64,000 bases of DNA from Pestalotiopsis fici W106-1 (Eukaryota; Ascomycota; Sordariomycetes; Amphisphaeriales; Sporocadaceae), in NCBI RefSeq assembly GCF_000516985.1, contig NW_006917096.1:2527606-2591605 (forward strand), given 5' to 3'. Below are positions 1-8,764 of this stretch, one piece after another. Numbering within the stretch: the stretch's first letter is position 1; each line of letters starts with the position of its first letter. The notes under the pieces are model-generated. The model was not told the origin of the DNA, did no database searches, and was given only the letters and a program-made list of their open reading frames with translations. A program made the translations under genes and the position numbers.

Positions 1-215
1 TGGAGGCCATCGGGTGGCAATTTTACATGGTCAACGCGTGCTTTGATGTGGTATTGGTGGTCTTTGTCTTGGTAACTTGGGTGGAAACACGAGGCCTTGC
101 TCTTGAGGAAGTCGACAACTTGTTCGACAGAGAGAAGCGTGCAACGGTTGTCGAGCACGTCAAAGCTGAGAAAGAAGGCCTTCAATATACTGAGACGGTG
201 GTATCAGGTCCCTAG
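1..215 (+). CDS. MFS sugar porter, C-terminal end (partial at the left edge)
   Basis: Only the last 71 codons are inside the window, read in frame from base 3 to the TAG at 213-215. They encode the last membrane segment and the cytoplasmic tail of a sugar/H+ symporter of the major facilitator superfamily. What shows this is the order IGWQFYMVNACFD, a hydrophobic stretch, then VETRGLALEEVDNLF, which matches the PETKGLSLEEID-type signature closing transmembrane helix 12 in fungal hexose/maltose/quinate porters; here V replaces the usual P. The tail after it is hydrophilic (EKRATVVEHVKAEKEG), as is common. Substrate cannot be inferred from this fragment. The following gene is on the other strand more than 900 bp away, so no functional link to it is implied. 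Confidence 0.85.
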   Translation, partial: EAIGWQFYMVNACFDVVLVVFVLVTWVETRGLALEEVDNLFDREKRATVVEHVKAEKEGLQYTETVVSGP

Positions 216-1152
216 AGCGACGGCGTTAATGGCCTCATTAGATCTGCAAATCTCTTCAGCAAGCGCGTAGTACTCGGACGAAATTAGATCTACTACAGTT
301 GCAAAACAGGGAGCGAGCAGATATCAACATTAAGAACTAATGGATTCCCACTCGAATCTGAATATAACATTGTCGTTGATGATCACTTACGAAATGAGTT
401 ATATTGATGAACATGAAGATGTTGCCATAGGTCAAGTAGATTCGGCCGAGTTAGTAAAGCAACAGGACTTAGTGTTCGATTGGCCTTATAAGTGTGGTTC
501 TGCGTTGCGGCGGCAGCAAAGGTGGGGTCAGGGCAAGTAGCCACCAGACCAAATACCAACACAATACCAGTATGTTGCAGCACTTGATAATAACATTGGC
601 TTCTCTGCACTGATAATAGATAGACTTAATGCGCAATTACCCAAGAATACAGATGATTTAGTGTCGCCCGGATAGACTGTTTATGGCTCTGGTACCTTAT
701 TGATCGCTCAAGCTGGTCGGTTATACTCAAAGTTTAGTTGATGCTGGGGAGGGTGGGGGTTAGCAAGGGCCTATAGCTCTTTGAAGTGCACGACCAGCTC
801 TGCCAACTCCACTTTTGGATAAGTAAGCCGTGAGCAAGTATTCCAATTCTCATAGCTCTTGGCGAGACTTGTCCAGTACCCATGAAGTTGAGAGATTGTG
901 TATCAGGATTGAATGAAGAAAAGCAACTAGTACATAATTACCGTTTTGCAGAGCCAACAATCTGGTCTGCGCTGGACAGGCCTGACACACCCATACCTCA
1001 ATGTGGCCATACTTTCTCAAGAGATCAAAGGTCAATCATACCTAGGTGTGGGCAGTGATGCTATCACTATCAGCTACGATTGATTTGGAGCTCTTGCTCA
1101 GATTGATGCATGATATAAGCCTTTTGAACCAAACGGTGTGTTTCGTAAATCA
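216..1152. other. Intergenic region, no supported gene
   Basis: This 937-bp stretch lies between the 3' ends of the sugar porter (+) and the hydroxyproline dehydratase (-), so it is a convergent 3' region. Open frames of 60-75 codons occur on both strands but show no recognisable domain, no consistent splice model and heavy mutual overlap. I see no RNA gene or repeat. Confidence 0.6.
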
Positions 1153-2361
1153 CTACTTCCGACCCCAAGCATCTTCCAGCCCCTTGACCAAGAATCCGTC
1201 CCTTATAGGGTCCTCTGGCTCTTTAAGGAACGTTACCGCGCCTGTATAAAAGGCCTCTCCCTCAATCCGCACTACGACCCCCTTCGTGGATAGACCATGG
1301 CCACTTGCAATTGCCACCTCCTCTACATTCGATCCGATGAATGCACCACGCCCATTGCTAGCCGCCGACACAAACGAGTTGAAAGCGTGCCTCTCAAATA
1401 GCTGGCTTTCGCCCTTGGCATGAGCCAAAGCCATTCGCGCGGCTACACAACCTCCAGTAGGCGATCTATCAATCTGCTGGTCGGCAAAGAAGCAGAGCCC
1501 GCTCTCCGTGGCGGCGACTCCATCAACTTGGGCGGTGTTTACCCTATCCACCACCATGACTCCGTATAAGTACCACGGGATATCCAAAGGCAGAGCAATC
1601 TGCTCAACCAGGTTCTCCGTTTCCGCAATCTGCGCCTTGACGATGCGGGTCACTCTGTCGAATGTTGCCATGTCTCGGTCGGCCAGGCCTCCGGCAAATC
1701 CCAGCTCGGTGGCGCTCACCATGCAGAACCACGCACCACCATAGGTCACGTCAACGGTTACTGAAGTTCGTTGACCCAGCTCTGGCCACCGGAGATATTC
1801 CGGAATCTCCACAACCAGGTCCAACGCTCCCGCAAAAGATGGCACAGACAGGATCGACACGGGTCTCGAGGGATCCGACTTGGTGCCGTCGGGCGTTGTG
1901 GGAACCCTGAGACGATTGATGCCGCAAGGCGTGTGCAGGTTCACAGTGGTTGTGTGTGTCTTGGGGTCGAATTCCAGTGTGTTTCTTAGAGGGAACACAT
2001 TGAGGTCATGGGTGTCGACGAGGAAACGACCCAGAGCAATGGCAGCATGGCCGCACATGGTCGAGTAGCCTTCGTTGTGGAGGTAGAGCACGGCAATGTG
2101 CGCTTCGCCGGACGAGATGAGTTCAGAGTTGCGCACGATCAAGGCGCCATACATTCCATCATGACCCCGGGGTTCCAGCATGGTCAGTCTTCGGTACTGA
2201 TCATGTTTCTCAGCATACTCCCTCTTTTGCTCTAACAGTGTCCCCTGGAGCTGTGGGAAGCCGCTTAGAATGATGCGAGTGGCTTCACCCGTCGTGTGCA
2301 TGTCGATGCATCGTATCGGGTTGAGCGAGGAGGTATTGCTCAGAGATTCGTATAGATCCAT
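1153..2361 (-). CDS. trans-3-hydroxy-L-proline dehydratase (proline racemase family)
   Basis: The single-exon gene encodes 402 aa of the proline racemase superfamily. The family interconverts proline stereoisomers using two catalytic cysteines; when the second is threonine the enzymes are trans-3-hydroxy-L-proline dehydratases, making Delta1-pyrroline-2-carboxylate and water (human L3HYPDH is the known example). Here the first site is kept (C103 in STMCGHAAIALGRF) and the second is T302 in DRSPTGGCVAARMA, so dehydratase is the better call over racemase or 4-hydroxyproline epimerase. The N-terminal DMHTTGEATRI and EPRGHDGMYGA motifs are typical. There is no signal peptide, so it is likely cytosolic. 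It is divergent from a GAF-domain gene and close to a Dal5-like permease, an amidohydrolase and a Zn2Cys6 regulator. The reductase that would convert the product to proline is not in the window. Confidence 0.85.
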   Translation of the reverse strand: MDLYESLSNTSSLNPIRCIDMHTTGEATRIILSGFPQLQGTLLEQKREYAEKHDQYRRLTMLEPRGHDGMYGALIVRNSELISSGEAHIAVLYLHNEGYSTMCGHAAIALGRFLVDTHDLNVFPLRNTLEFDPKTHTTTVNLHTPCGINRLRVPTTPDGTKSDPSRPVSILSVPSFAGALDLVVEIPEYLRWPELGQRTSVTVDVTYGGAWFCMVSATELGFAGGLADRDMATFDRVTRIVKAQIAETENLVEQIALPLDIPWYLYGVMVVDRVNTAQVDGVAATESGLCFFADQQIDRSPTGGCVAARMALAHAKGESQLFERHAFNSFVSAASNGRGAFIGSNVEEVAIASGHGLSTKGVVVRIEGEAFYTGAVTFLKEPEDPIRDGFLVKGLEDAWGRK

Positions 2362-3123
2362 GGTGAATACTGGTGGGCGATAGTCTATGCGAACCTGTAC
2401 AAAAGAAGGAGAAGATTGCAGAGTAACATAGACAATGATTGATCATGCAGAATAGATAATGTAGATGATGCCGTCACACGGAACAAATGAGAAGGAGCCG
2501 GAATCCAAGCCCGTATATCGGGCTCGGTTCCGTGATCCAACTAAAACAAGTTTGTGCTATCTGTTAGCACGGTGCGGCTGTGGCACTGCCTGCTGTGGGG
2601 GAGTATACTCGCTATACACTCGCGTGGTCCCACTATCCGGTGCGCCGGTCCGGTGCTGCGATGGAGCATTTTCCAAGTCCATTGACTCCCTGGACCTGAG
2701 TCACCATGCGATAGTGGCACATGCATTTGAAATGTCAAGATCCCGTATCGGTGCAAGGCCGAAGGTGGCCAGGGCAGACTCTGTGAAACATGTTATCACA
2801 ACATTCGGCGATCACTCTCGGATACCGCTTGAGGTACACACTCTTAGCGGTCGCTTGGCTGTCGCACATGCGGACTGCCCCTATACCCGGGCGCCTGCAC
2901 CCGCCCCAGTCGAATCTGTCCAGTGTCGCTCCATCTGCCATGCATGGAGCAAATGTAGCAGTTGCCTGTGACGGGGCATCAAGCATACCTGAGTAGGTCC
3001 GTTAGTATTGTTTCCCATCAAATAAGAAGCAGATTGTCATTATCATCACTGGTGGGCAGCTCGTACAACGGGACAGCTATACAATCGCCGTGATTTTCTG
3101 CTTGTTCATACCTAGTGTTTACT
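2362..3123. promoter_or_regulatory. Bidirectional promoter of the dehydratase and the GAF gene
   Basis: This 762-bp stretch separates two divergent start codons. It is rich in CGG/CCG triplets: CGG-N9-CCG occurs at 2499-2513 and 2638-2652, CGG-N8-CCG at 2519-2532, and closer pairs near 2646, 2749 and 2819. Such triplets are the half-sites of Zn2Cys6 regulators, but no exact CGG-N10-CCG (as found twice elsewhere in this cluster) is present. A 168-codon open frame (2465-2971) crosses the region, but it is Cys/Pro-rich without a recognisable domain and I do not call it a gene. Confidence 0.5.
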
Positions 3124-3684
3124 ATGGCGACCTCCAGTTCACAGAACAGCTGTACTCTAAAATCGGTTCAACGTCTCGCCGCCCTGATGCAGGATAATGA
3201 ATCAACTGAATCATTCTGGCTCGCACTATCGGATACCCTCGACAAGACCTTTTCCCACACTTCATGCACCGTCCTGTCCTACAATTGCGACTCGCGCCTT
3301 CTCCTGCGACTGTACAGCTCCAGGCCCGATGTGCATCGGCCTGGTGGATATAAACAAGTGACTAGCAGCCACTGGTCCCGGACGGTCTTGGATGAGGGTC
3401 GAATATTGATCGGATCGAATCGCGAGGACATCAAGGCGTATTTTGCCGAATACGAAGACTTGTGGGCGAACGGATGGGAGAGCATTCTTAACATCCCAGT
3501 CAAGAGAGACGGAAAGACGATTGGGACAATCAACATTATGAATGCTTCTGGAGCATATGACAATGCAGATCATGCGACTGCCATATTATTTGCACAGTTG
3601 ACAGTTGCCGCTATCGAGCGAGCCACCGAAAGAGAAGGCACCTCGCTCACAGAATTCAATCAAACGGAGGTTGGCATCGTATGA
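3124..3684 (+). CDS. GAF-domain protein
   Basis: A single exon from the ATG at 3124 encodes 186 aa. The body looks like one GAF domain: a helical N-terminus (KSVQRLAALMQDNESTESF), a central beta-strand region (TCSVLSYN-type segment, then RLLLRLYSSRPDVHRPGGYK), the segment WANGWESILNIPVKRDGKTIGTINIM typical of the conserved GAF core, and a C-terminal helix ALLFAQLTVAAIERATE-like. GAF domains bind small ligands or form sensory modules; no catalytic module is attached. The size and layout resemble stand-alone fungal and bacterial GAF proteins found beside amino-acid or drug catabolic genes. It shares a promoter with the hydroxyproline dehydratase, so a small-molecule-binding role in that pathway is possible; this is inference. 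An upstream in-frame GTG at 3115 was not taken as start. Confidence 0.7.
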   Translation: MATSSSQNSCTLKSVQRLAALMQDNESTESFWLALSDTLDKTFSHTSCTVLSYNCDSRLLLRLYSSRPDVHRPGGYKQVTSSHWSRTVLDEGRILIGSNREDIKAYFAEYEDLWANGWESILNIPVKRDGKTIGTINIMNASGAYDNADHATAILFAQLTVAAIERATEREGTSLTEFNQTEVGIV

Positions 3685-4051
3685 GTACGTGTAGAATACA
3701 GAATCATTGTTATATGGCCTGGGACACAAGTACTGATCAGTGACGCGTAATACCTCCATGAGAATTTCTAAGCATTTCAGCTTCTAATTTGTTTGATTAC
3801 ATCACTATTTTATAACCCTATATACTATGACTAGATACATGCGTTGCTCGAGGAGTATTCTTGTTGTCCCACTGCCAAATACATTTTAATGAATAGAAAT
3901 CTCATCATGGAGCCTGCATTGGAAATATTGCTCTGTGGATAGAGAATGACACCTTGCCTCAATGCAGCTTTCATGTGTTAGCGGGAGCAGGTATTAGATT
4001 AGATTGCTCTGCTGTACCAGGCACTCTCCTCTAACCATGTAATTCTGCGTC
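3685..4051. other. Convergent 3' region, nothing found
   Basis: This A/T-rich 367-bp stretch lies between the GAF gene (+) and the permease (-). It presumably holds both 3' untranslated regions. No gene, repeat or hairpin stood out. Confidence 0.5.
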
Positions 4052-6022
4052 TTATGTGCTGTACCGAAAGGTCTTGTCCTCCAAATCCGTGACATCTGCA
4101 CCAAACTCGTAGTTGTTCACCTGATGATTTTCGCACATCTTCTCTCTGCTTTTGTTCCGACGCGCTGCAACAGTCCAGTAAACAAACATGAGGATAACAA
4201 AGAGGCCCCAGGCTGTCAGAGAGCAGATGAGACCATTTGTATACCTCGGCGCGTCCACTGAGCTCCAAAGCTGGGGAAACGCGATGCCGCCGGCGCAATA
4301 TCCTACAAAATATAGCGTGTTCACGATGGATTTCTTCGTGTTACCCTTGACGTTTGATGCGTTGAGGCTCATCGTGATAGTAAAGATACTAGATCCAGTA
4401 CCTCCCTATTTATCAAACCATGCCTGTTAGTCACAGAATGTCCGGCCATTTCTTTGCAATCTTGCAAAATCGTTTCTGAGAGATAGGAGATAATCCAAGA
4501 GAAAAATTAAAAGCAAAGCCAAGTGCTTGTACTTACCAACCAGGACCCAACAATGATGGGCCAGCCTTGGAATGGCAGAGTCAAAAGCATGATACAGCCA
4601 GCGATCGGTACCATGATCAAGCCCACAACCACGAGGCAGCGGTTCCTGGGAAACAATTTGCAGGCAATCACGCCAGCCCAGATTGCGAGGATCTGGACAG
4701 CTCCGGCTGGTGAATTATATATAAGCGTTTGTGCCGACGTGTATCCTAGCCGCTTGATCATGAGCGATGCGAACTGGTATGGCGTGCGGGTTAGTAGTGG
4801 AATGCTAAACGGACATATATGATGGCGGACTAGAGAAACTAACCGTCAAGACAGGGGCAGGAGCCGTGACCAAGACACCGAAGAGGAACGCAGAGTACGA
4901 GTTAAAGTCCACCATTGCTTCCCGCAATTGCGCCATGGAGAAGTCGGTCTTGTCTCCGCCGTCATGTTCCTCGGCCAGTCGGGCAGCGGCCGCAACTCTC
5001 TCGTCTGGCGTCAGAAACCAAGCCGTCTGCGGATTGTCGGGCATGAGAAAATAAAAGACAACACCAAGTGCCGTGGTAAGGCCTCCACAGATGAGAAAGA
5101 GGACCCTCCACTTTGCTAAAGCAATGTGATTATTTTCGCCAATTCCGTACATGAGGAGTGCACCTAATGTCGAGGCGAGGCCGTTGCAAGTGATCCAACA
5201 ACTATGACAAGGGTAAGCTTCTCGTCGGACGACTGTTTTGATCGTTCTTAATGCCTACTTACCCTATTCTGAGTGGGTGCTCACTCTTTTTGTACCATAT
5301 ACTCGTGATGGTGATGAATGCAGGGCTGACTGCACCTTCGGTCACACCTAGAAAGAATCGCGCCACGAGGAATTGCCCGTAGGTTTTGGGAGCAGCGAGG
5401 CACATGCAAGCGATACTCCAGATGACACTGTGGTTCCAGCAAATCAGCATCTCCATTGTACATGGTTTTCATTGGTTTGCATGCACATACATGGTGATAC
5501 CAACAAATCTCGAGAGAGGGAGCCTGGACATGAGATATATGATTGGGAATTCAGAGACGAGTTGTCCAACGTAGAACATGGCAGACGTCCAGGAATACTG
5601 CGTCCCAGCCAGATTCAAGTCTGTGACCAACCTGTAGACTGAGGCGTAGGCGAGACTTTGTTTATCCAAATCTGAGAAATGAAACTGTTAGCAAATACTC
5701 AACCACGAGCTTTCTCATGTATCGAGTATGCCTTGTTCCCCTCGGTTTTTCTGGGCGATTCTACTTACACTGGAAGAAAAACACAAAACACATCTGTCAA
5801 AAAGGCCTGAATTAGCATTCGATACACATTGTACTCCGGATTTACTTTTCTGTTTACCATTGGAAGAATGATGAAATCCGTCTTTCGAAGAACTCTCCTC
5901 TTCATCGCTTCGTCGACTTCACTCATCTCGCCTGACCCAACGAGGTCATTGCTGCATACACCGAGAGAATCATCAACGCTGGTAGGACCAAGAGCGGTCT
6001 TGTTCTTTTCTGGATTCAGCAT
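4052..6022 (-). CDS. Dal5-like MFS permease (anion:cation symporter family)
   Basis: Seven exons join in frame to 494 aa: 5858-6022, 5769-5793 (25 nt), 5491-5671, 5263-5427, 4844-5201, 4537-4773 and 4052-4405. The protein is a major facilitator of the allantoate permease (Dal5/ACS) family, whose members import anionic amides, vitamins or, for yeast Dal5, also dipeptides. Family marks are the N-terminal RKTDFIILPM, then QYLDKQSLAYASVY at helix 1, FLVARFFLGVTEGAVSPAF in helices 4-5, the KWRVLFLICGGLT start of helix 6, MPDNPQTAWFLTPDER in the central loop and SNVKGNTKKSIVN in helix 10. It is divergent from the amidohydrolase gene across a promoter containing an 18-bp palindrome. This suggests uptake of the hydrolase substrate; the true substrate is unknown. 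The start at 6022 is the first ATG. Confidence 0.85.
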
Positions 6023-6645
6023 TACTGCGGACAAAGCTTGATGTGATGGGATTTATGCAATTCACAACAGCTAATCCTGGGCTTCTATAGTTTCCGTTTC
6101 GTGATGATACCAGCATTTTAGAAAGCATACACCAAGTACATTATATAGGGGCTGGATACTTTCTTGGCCTTCTGATCGTTATCGCTGTAGTCGATAAATT
6201 CTATCAACATCCCGGACCCCATGGACTGGCAATCAAGCCACTCATTTCAGCCATGCTATCTTCACCTATCTACGATATCGCTTTGCGCGTACAACACTAC
6301 CAGAGGAGCGACAACGCAATTCACAGCCTGGTGCGTAGCTCCGGATCGTGTTGCGTAGCGGGTTGCATCCGGCGCGCCAAGACCGGGTACGCGTACCCGG
6401 GTCAAACCATATGGGGTGGCAGGCGAGTCAATCACAGTCCTTACACGACCCATTCTTGATAAGACGCTCATCGGGAAAGTGTTCATTTTTTGGCCTGGTT
6501 CCGAAACGGTTGCCTTTAAGAAATCTTGCAAAGACTATATTTTGGAATGTCAAGATCCACGTGACTGATTTGAGAGAATGTACACTCAATCCTGCAAAAA
6601 CATCAGCCATCGTTGTCGAAAGCCAAATATTGTGCCCCAAGAACA
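6023..6645. promoter_or_regulatory. Bidirectional promoter of permease and amidohydrolase
   Basis: This 623-bp region separates two divergent starts and carries a dense set of symmetrical elements between 6332 and 6400. They are a direct repeat TGCGTAGC at 6332-6339 and 6352-6359 (20-bp period), an inverted repeat CCGGAT (6341-6346) with ATCCGG (6367-6372), CGG-N7-CCG at 6359-6371, and the perfect palindrome at 6383-6400. The rest is A/T-rich without genes. Confidence 0.6.
6383..6400. promoter_or_regulatory. 18-bp perfect palindrome with CGG-N10-CCG, putative Zn2Cys6 operator
   Basis: The sequence CCGGGTACGCGTACCCGG is identical to its reverse complement. It contains CGG at 6384-6386 and CCG at 6397-6399 separated by exactly 10 bp, the half-site spacing known for yeast Put3, the proline-utilization activator. 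It sits about 360 bp from the permease start and 245 bp from the amidohydrolase start. Use by the Zn2Cys6 protein encoded at 8765-11341 is inference. Confidence 0.55.
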
Positions 6646-7980
6646 ATGACTCCCGAAGAATTCCAGAAGTTCACCAAGCCTTGGCTCCCTACGACCAAGG
6701 CACCGTCTTGGATTCTTGAGAATGCCAAGATTGTTGACACAGTCAACGGAGCAATCATAGAATCTGGGTCTGTCCACATTGCGAATGGCATCATTGCCAG
6801 CATTGCGACCGAAGGTCAACAGATAGAGGCTCCTGAAGGGACAACACGCTTTGACATAGGTGGTCGATACATCTGCCCAGGGTTGATTGACTGCCATGTC
6901 CACATCAACGCCGTACCGGGAGACCTCGACCTTCGCCAGACCATGGCAACACCGGAAGACCAAGTCAAGTTTCGGATGGCATACGTCTGCCGGGACATGC
7001 TGTACCGGGGATTTACCACTGTGCGCGATTGCGGTGGTGCACCGTTGGCGCTGAAGGAAGCCTGTGACGAGTGGCTGATTCCAGGGCCACGTCTTCACAT
7101 TGCCGGCCACGCCCTAAGCCAGACAGGTGGTCACGGCGATTTTCGCAACGCCCACGATCACAAAGATTGCGCTTCAGGATTTGTCAACGGCCTCGGCCGC
7201 GTGGCCGACGGTGTTCCCGAGTGCTTGCGGGCAGCAAGAGATGAGATCCGGTGCGGTGCAGATTTCCTCAAAATCATGGGCGGCGGCGGCATCGCCAGCC
7301 CCACGGACAAGCTCGAGCATCAGCAATACTCCCCCGAAGAGATCCAGGCCTACGTTTCTGTTGCTGAGAATGCCGGCACCTACGTGACGTGCCATGCGTA
7401 CACGCCTCAGTCCATCACCAGGGCAGTGAGCAATGGCGTCTTGGGCATCGAACACGGCAACCTAATCGATCGAGCTTCTGCTAAATTGATGGCGGAAAAG
7501 GGTGCATTCTTGACGCCTACGCTGATTGCACTCCGCGCCATGGCGGACGAGTCCTTGTTCAGCTTTCTTCCTCCGGAGAACCGTGAGAAGAACATCAAGG
7601 TCATGAAATCTGGTCTCAATGCCCTGAAGCTTGCATACGAGGAAGGAGTGACACTCTGCTATGGATCAGATCTTTTGGGGCCCTTGGGAAATTACCAAGC
7701 TCAGGAGTTTGAGATTAGGTCCCAGGTCTTGCCCGCAGCCGAGATTCTAAAAAGTGCAACGGTCAATGCTGCTAGAATGATGCGCCTGCAGGATGTAGGT
7801 CAAATCAAAGTTGGCTTCCAGGCGGACATTATTGTGATCAATTCCAACCCCCTCGAAGATATCAAGGTCCTTTCGAGGCCGGAAACGGAGGTCACTGGAG
7901 TTTTCCGAGCAGGCCGGCTGTGCAGAGATGATTCCAATCTGTTTGGTGGGGGGTTACTAGATAAAATTGCCAAGCTCTAA
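6646..7980 (+). CDS. Metal-dependent amidohydrolase (cog1228, prolidase-related)
   Basis: One exon from the ATG at 6646 (context acaATGa) encodes 444 aa of the amidohydrolase superfamily. These TIM-barrel enzymes use one or two divalent metals to cleave amide or peptide bonds. All metal ligands are visible: HxH at H84/H86 in GLIDCHVHIN, the likely carboxylated lysine K209 in DFLKIMGGGG, H250 in YVTCHAYTP, H270 in GIEHGN and the catalytic D342 in CYGSDLLG. The sequence type is cog1228, which includes imidazolonepropionase-like proteins and characterised Xaa-Pro and Xaa-Arg dipeptidases; fungal ochratoxinase-type amidases are also relatives. There is no signal peptide, so it should act inside the cell on a substrate brought in by the divergent permease. 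An Xaa-(hydroxy)proline peptide is an attractive candidate given the dehydratase nearby, but the sequence alone does not fix the substrate. Confidence 0.85.
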   Translation: MTPEEFQKFTKPWLPTTKAPSWILENAKIVDTVNGAIIESGSVHIANGIIASIATEGQQIEAPEGTTRFDIGGRYICPGLIDCHVHINAVPGDLDLRQTMATPEDQVKFRMAYVCRDMLYRGFTTVRDCGGAPLALKEACDEWLIPGPRLHIAGHALSQTGGHGDFRNAHDHKDCASGFVNGLGRVADGVPECLRAARDEIRCGADFLKIMGGGGIASPTDKLEHQQYSPEEIQAYVSVAENAGTYVTCHAYTPQSITRAVSNGVLGIEHGNLIDRASAKLMAEKGAFLTPTLIALRAMADESLFSFLPPENREKNIKVMKSGLNALKLAYEEGVTLCYGSDLLGPLGNYQAQEFEIRSQVLPAAEILKSATVNAARMMRLQDVGQIKVGFQADIIVINSNPLEDIKVLSRPETEVTGVFRAGRLCRDDSNLFGGGLLDKIAKL

Positions 7981-8764
7981 TTGTCACTTCTCGTAGTATC
8001 TGATGAAATAAATCCTGCGCTCGGATGAACAAAGTCGCTCTGAGGAGATGACAATCATGTATAAATAATAGAACTCGGAAGAGGTAGTACTCTCCCATTT
8101 CTCAATTCCAAGCAATAGCTTAGTCGACTATATATGACTATACTAAAGAGGAAAAGAAAGAAAAAATGGGGGTTTTCAATAAAAAAAAATAGTTATAAGC
8201 AGGCGTGATATGAATATGGGTCTTTAAGCATTCATTTGTTCAGCTACCACGCACTTCTGACCTGCCAACTAACACCAACTAAAATCATTGCGCTAGCTGG
8301 TACTACATCGCTACCTACCTAAGTCCACTATCTTACCCTATATTAGATCGTGTCATCGGCGAGTTGTATAGCATACCTAGTAGACGCAAGCAATTTTCTG
8401 CGAGGCATTTTACAACTATAGTCTATGTCAAAATCTGGTTCACAACTATCGCTTGTGACTGCGCACTGAATTAGCGTTGGAGACACACACCAGACAAGTC
8501 ACATCATGTACTTACCTAGTACGTTCCTAGGGAGGTTGCTAGGATCTAGCATCGGGTCAAGATAAGATACAACGCCGCGCAGCAAGCCAATAGATCTGGA
8601 TCTCTCAGTAGCTTAGCACATCTCCCTCCGCATGGCCCCAGTTCCGCCCATTGACCACCACGGTTCTCAGCTTCCGCCGGATCTGTGTCTGTCTATTCGC
8701 ATGTGAGATTCATCACCAGTACCTTGTACAGTGAATTGGTCACATTAACGGCAACACAGCAATC
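7981..8764. other. Intergenic region upstream of the Zn2Cys6 regulator
   Basis: This 784-bp stretch holds the 3' region of the amidohydrolase and the promoter of the regulator. It is A/T-rich with A-runs near 8155-8190. The one notable element is CGG-N10-CCG at 8661-8676, listed separately. No gene is seen. Confidence 0.55.
8661..8676. promoter_or_regulatory. CGG-N10-CCG site upstream of the regulator gene
   Basis: CGG at 8661-8663 and CCG at 8674-8676 flank exactly 10 bp (TTCTCAGCTT). The spacing equals that in the palindrome at 6383-6400. Lying about 90 bp before the proposed ATG at 8765, it could be an autoregulatory site; the spacer itself is not palindromic and chance occurrence is possible. 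Confidence 0.35.

Noticed and set aside
2465..2971. 168-codon open frame in the divergent promoter
   Set aside because: It is Cys/Pro-rich with no domain, overlaps other frames on both strands and occupies the shared promoter of two real genes.
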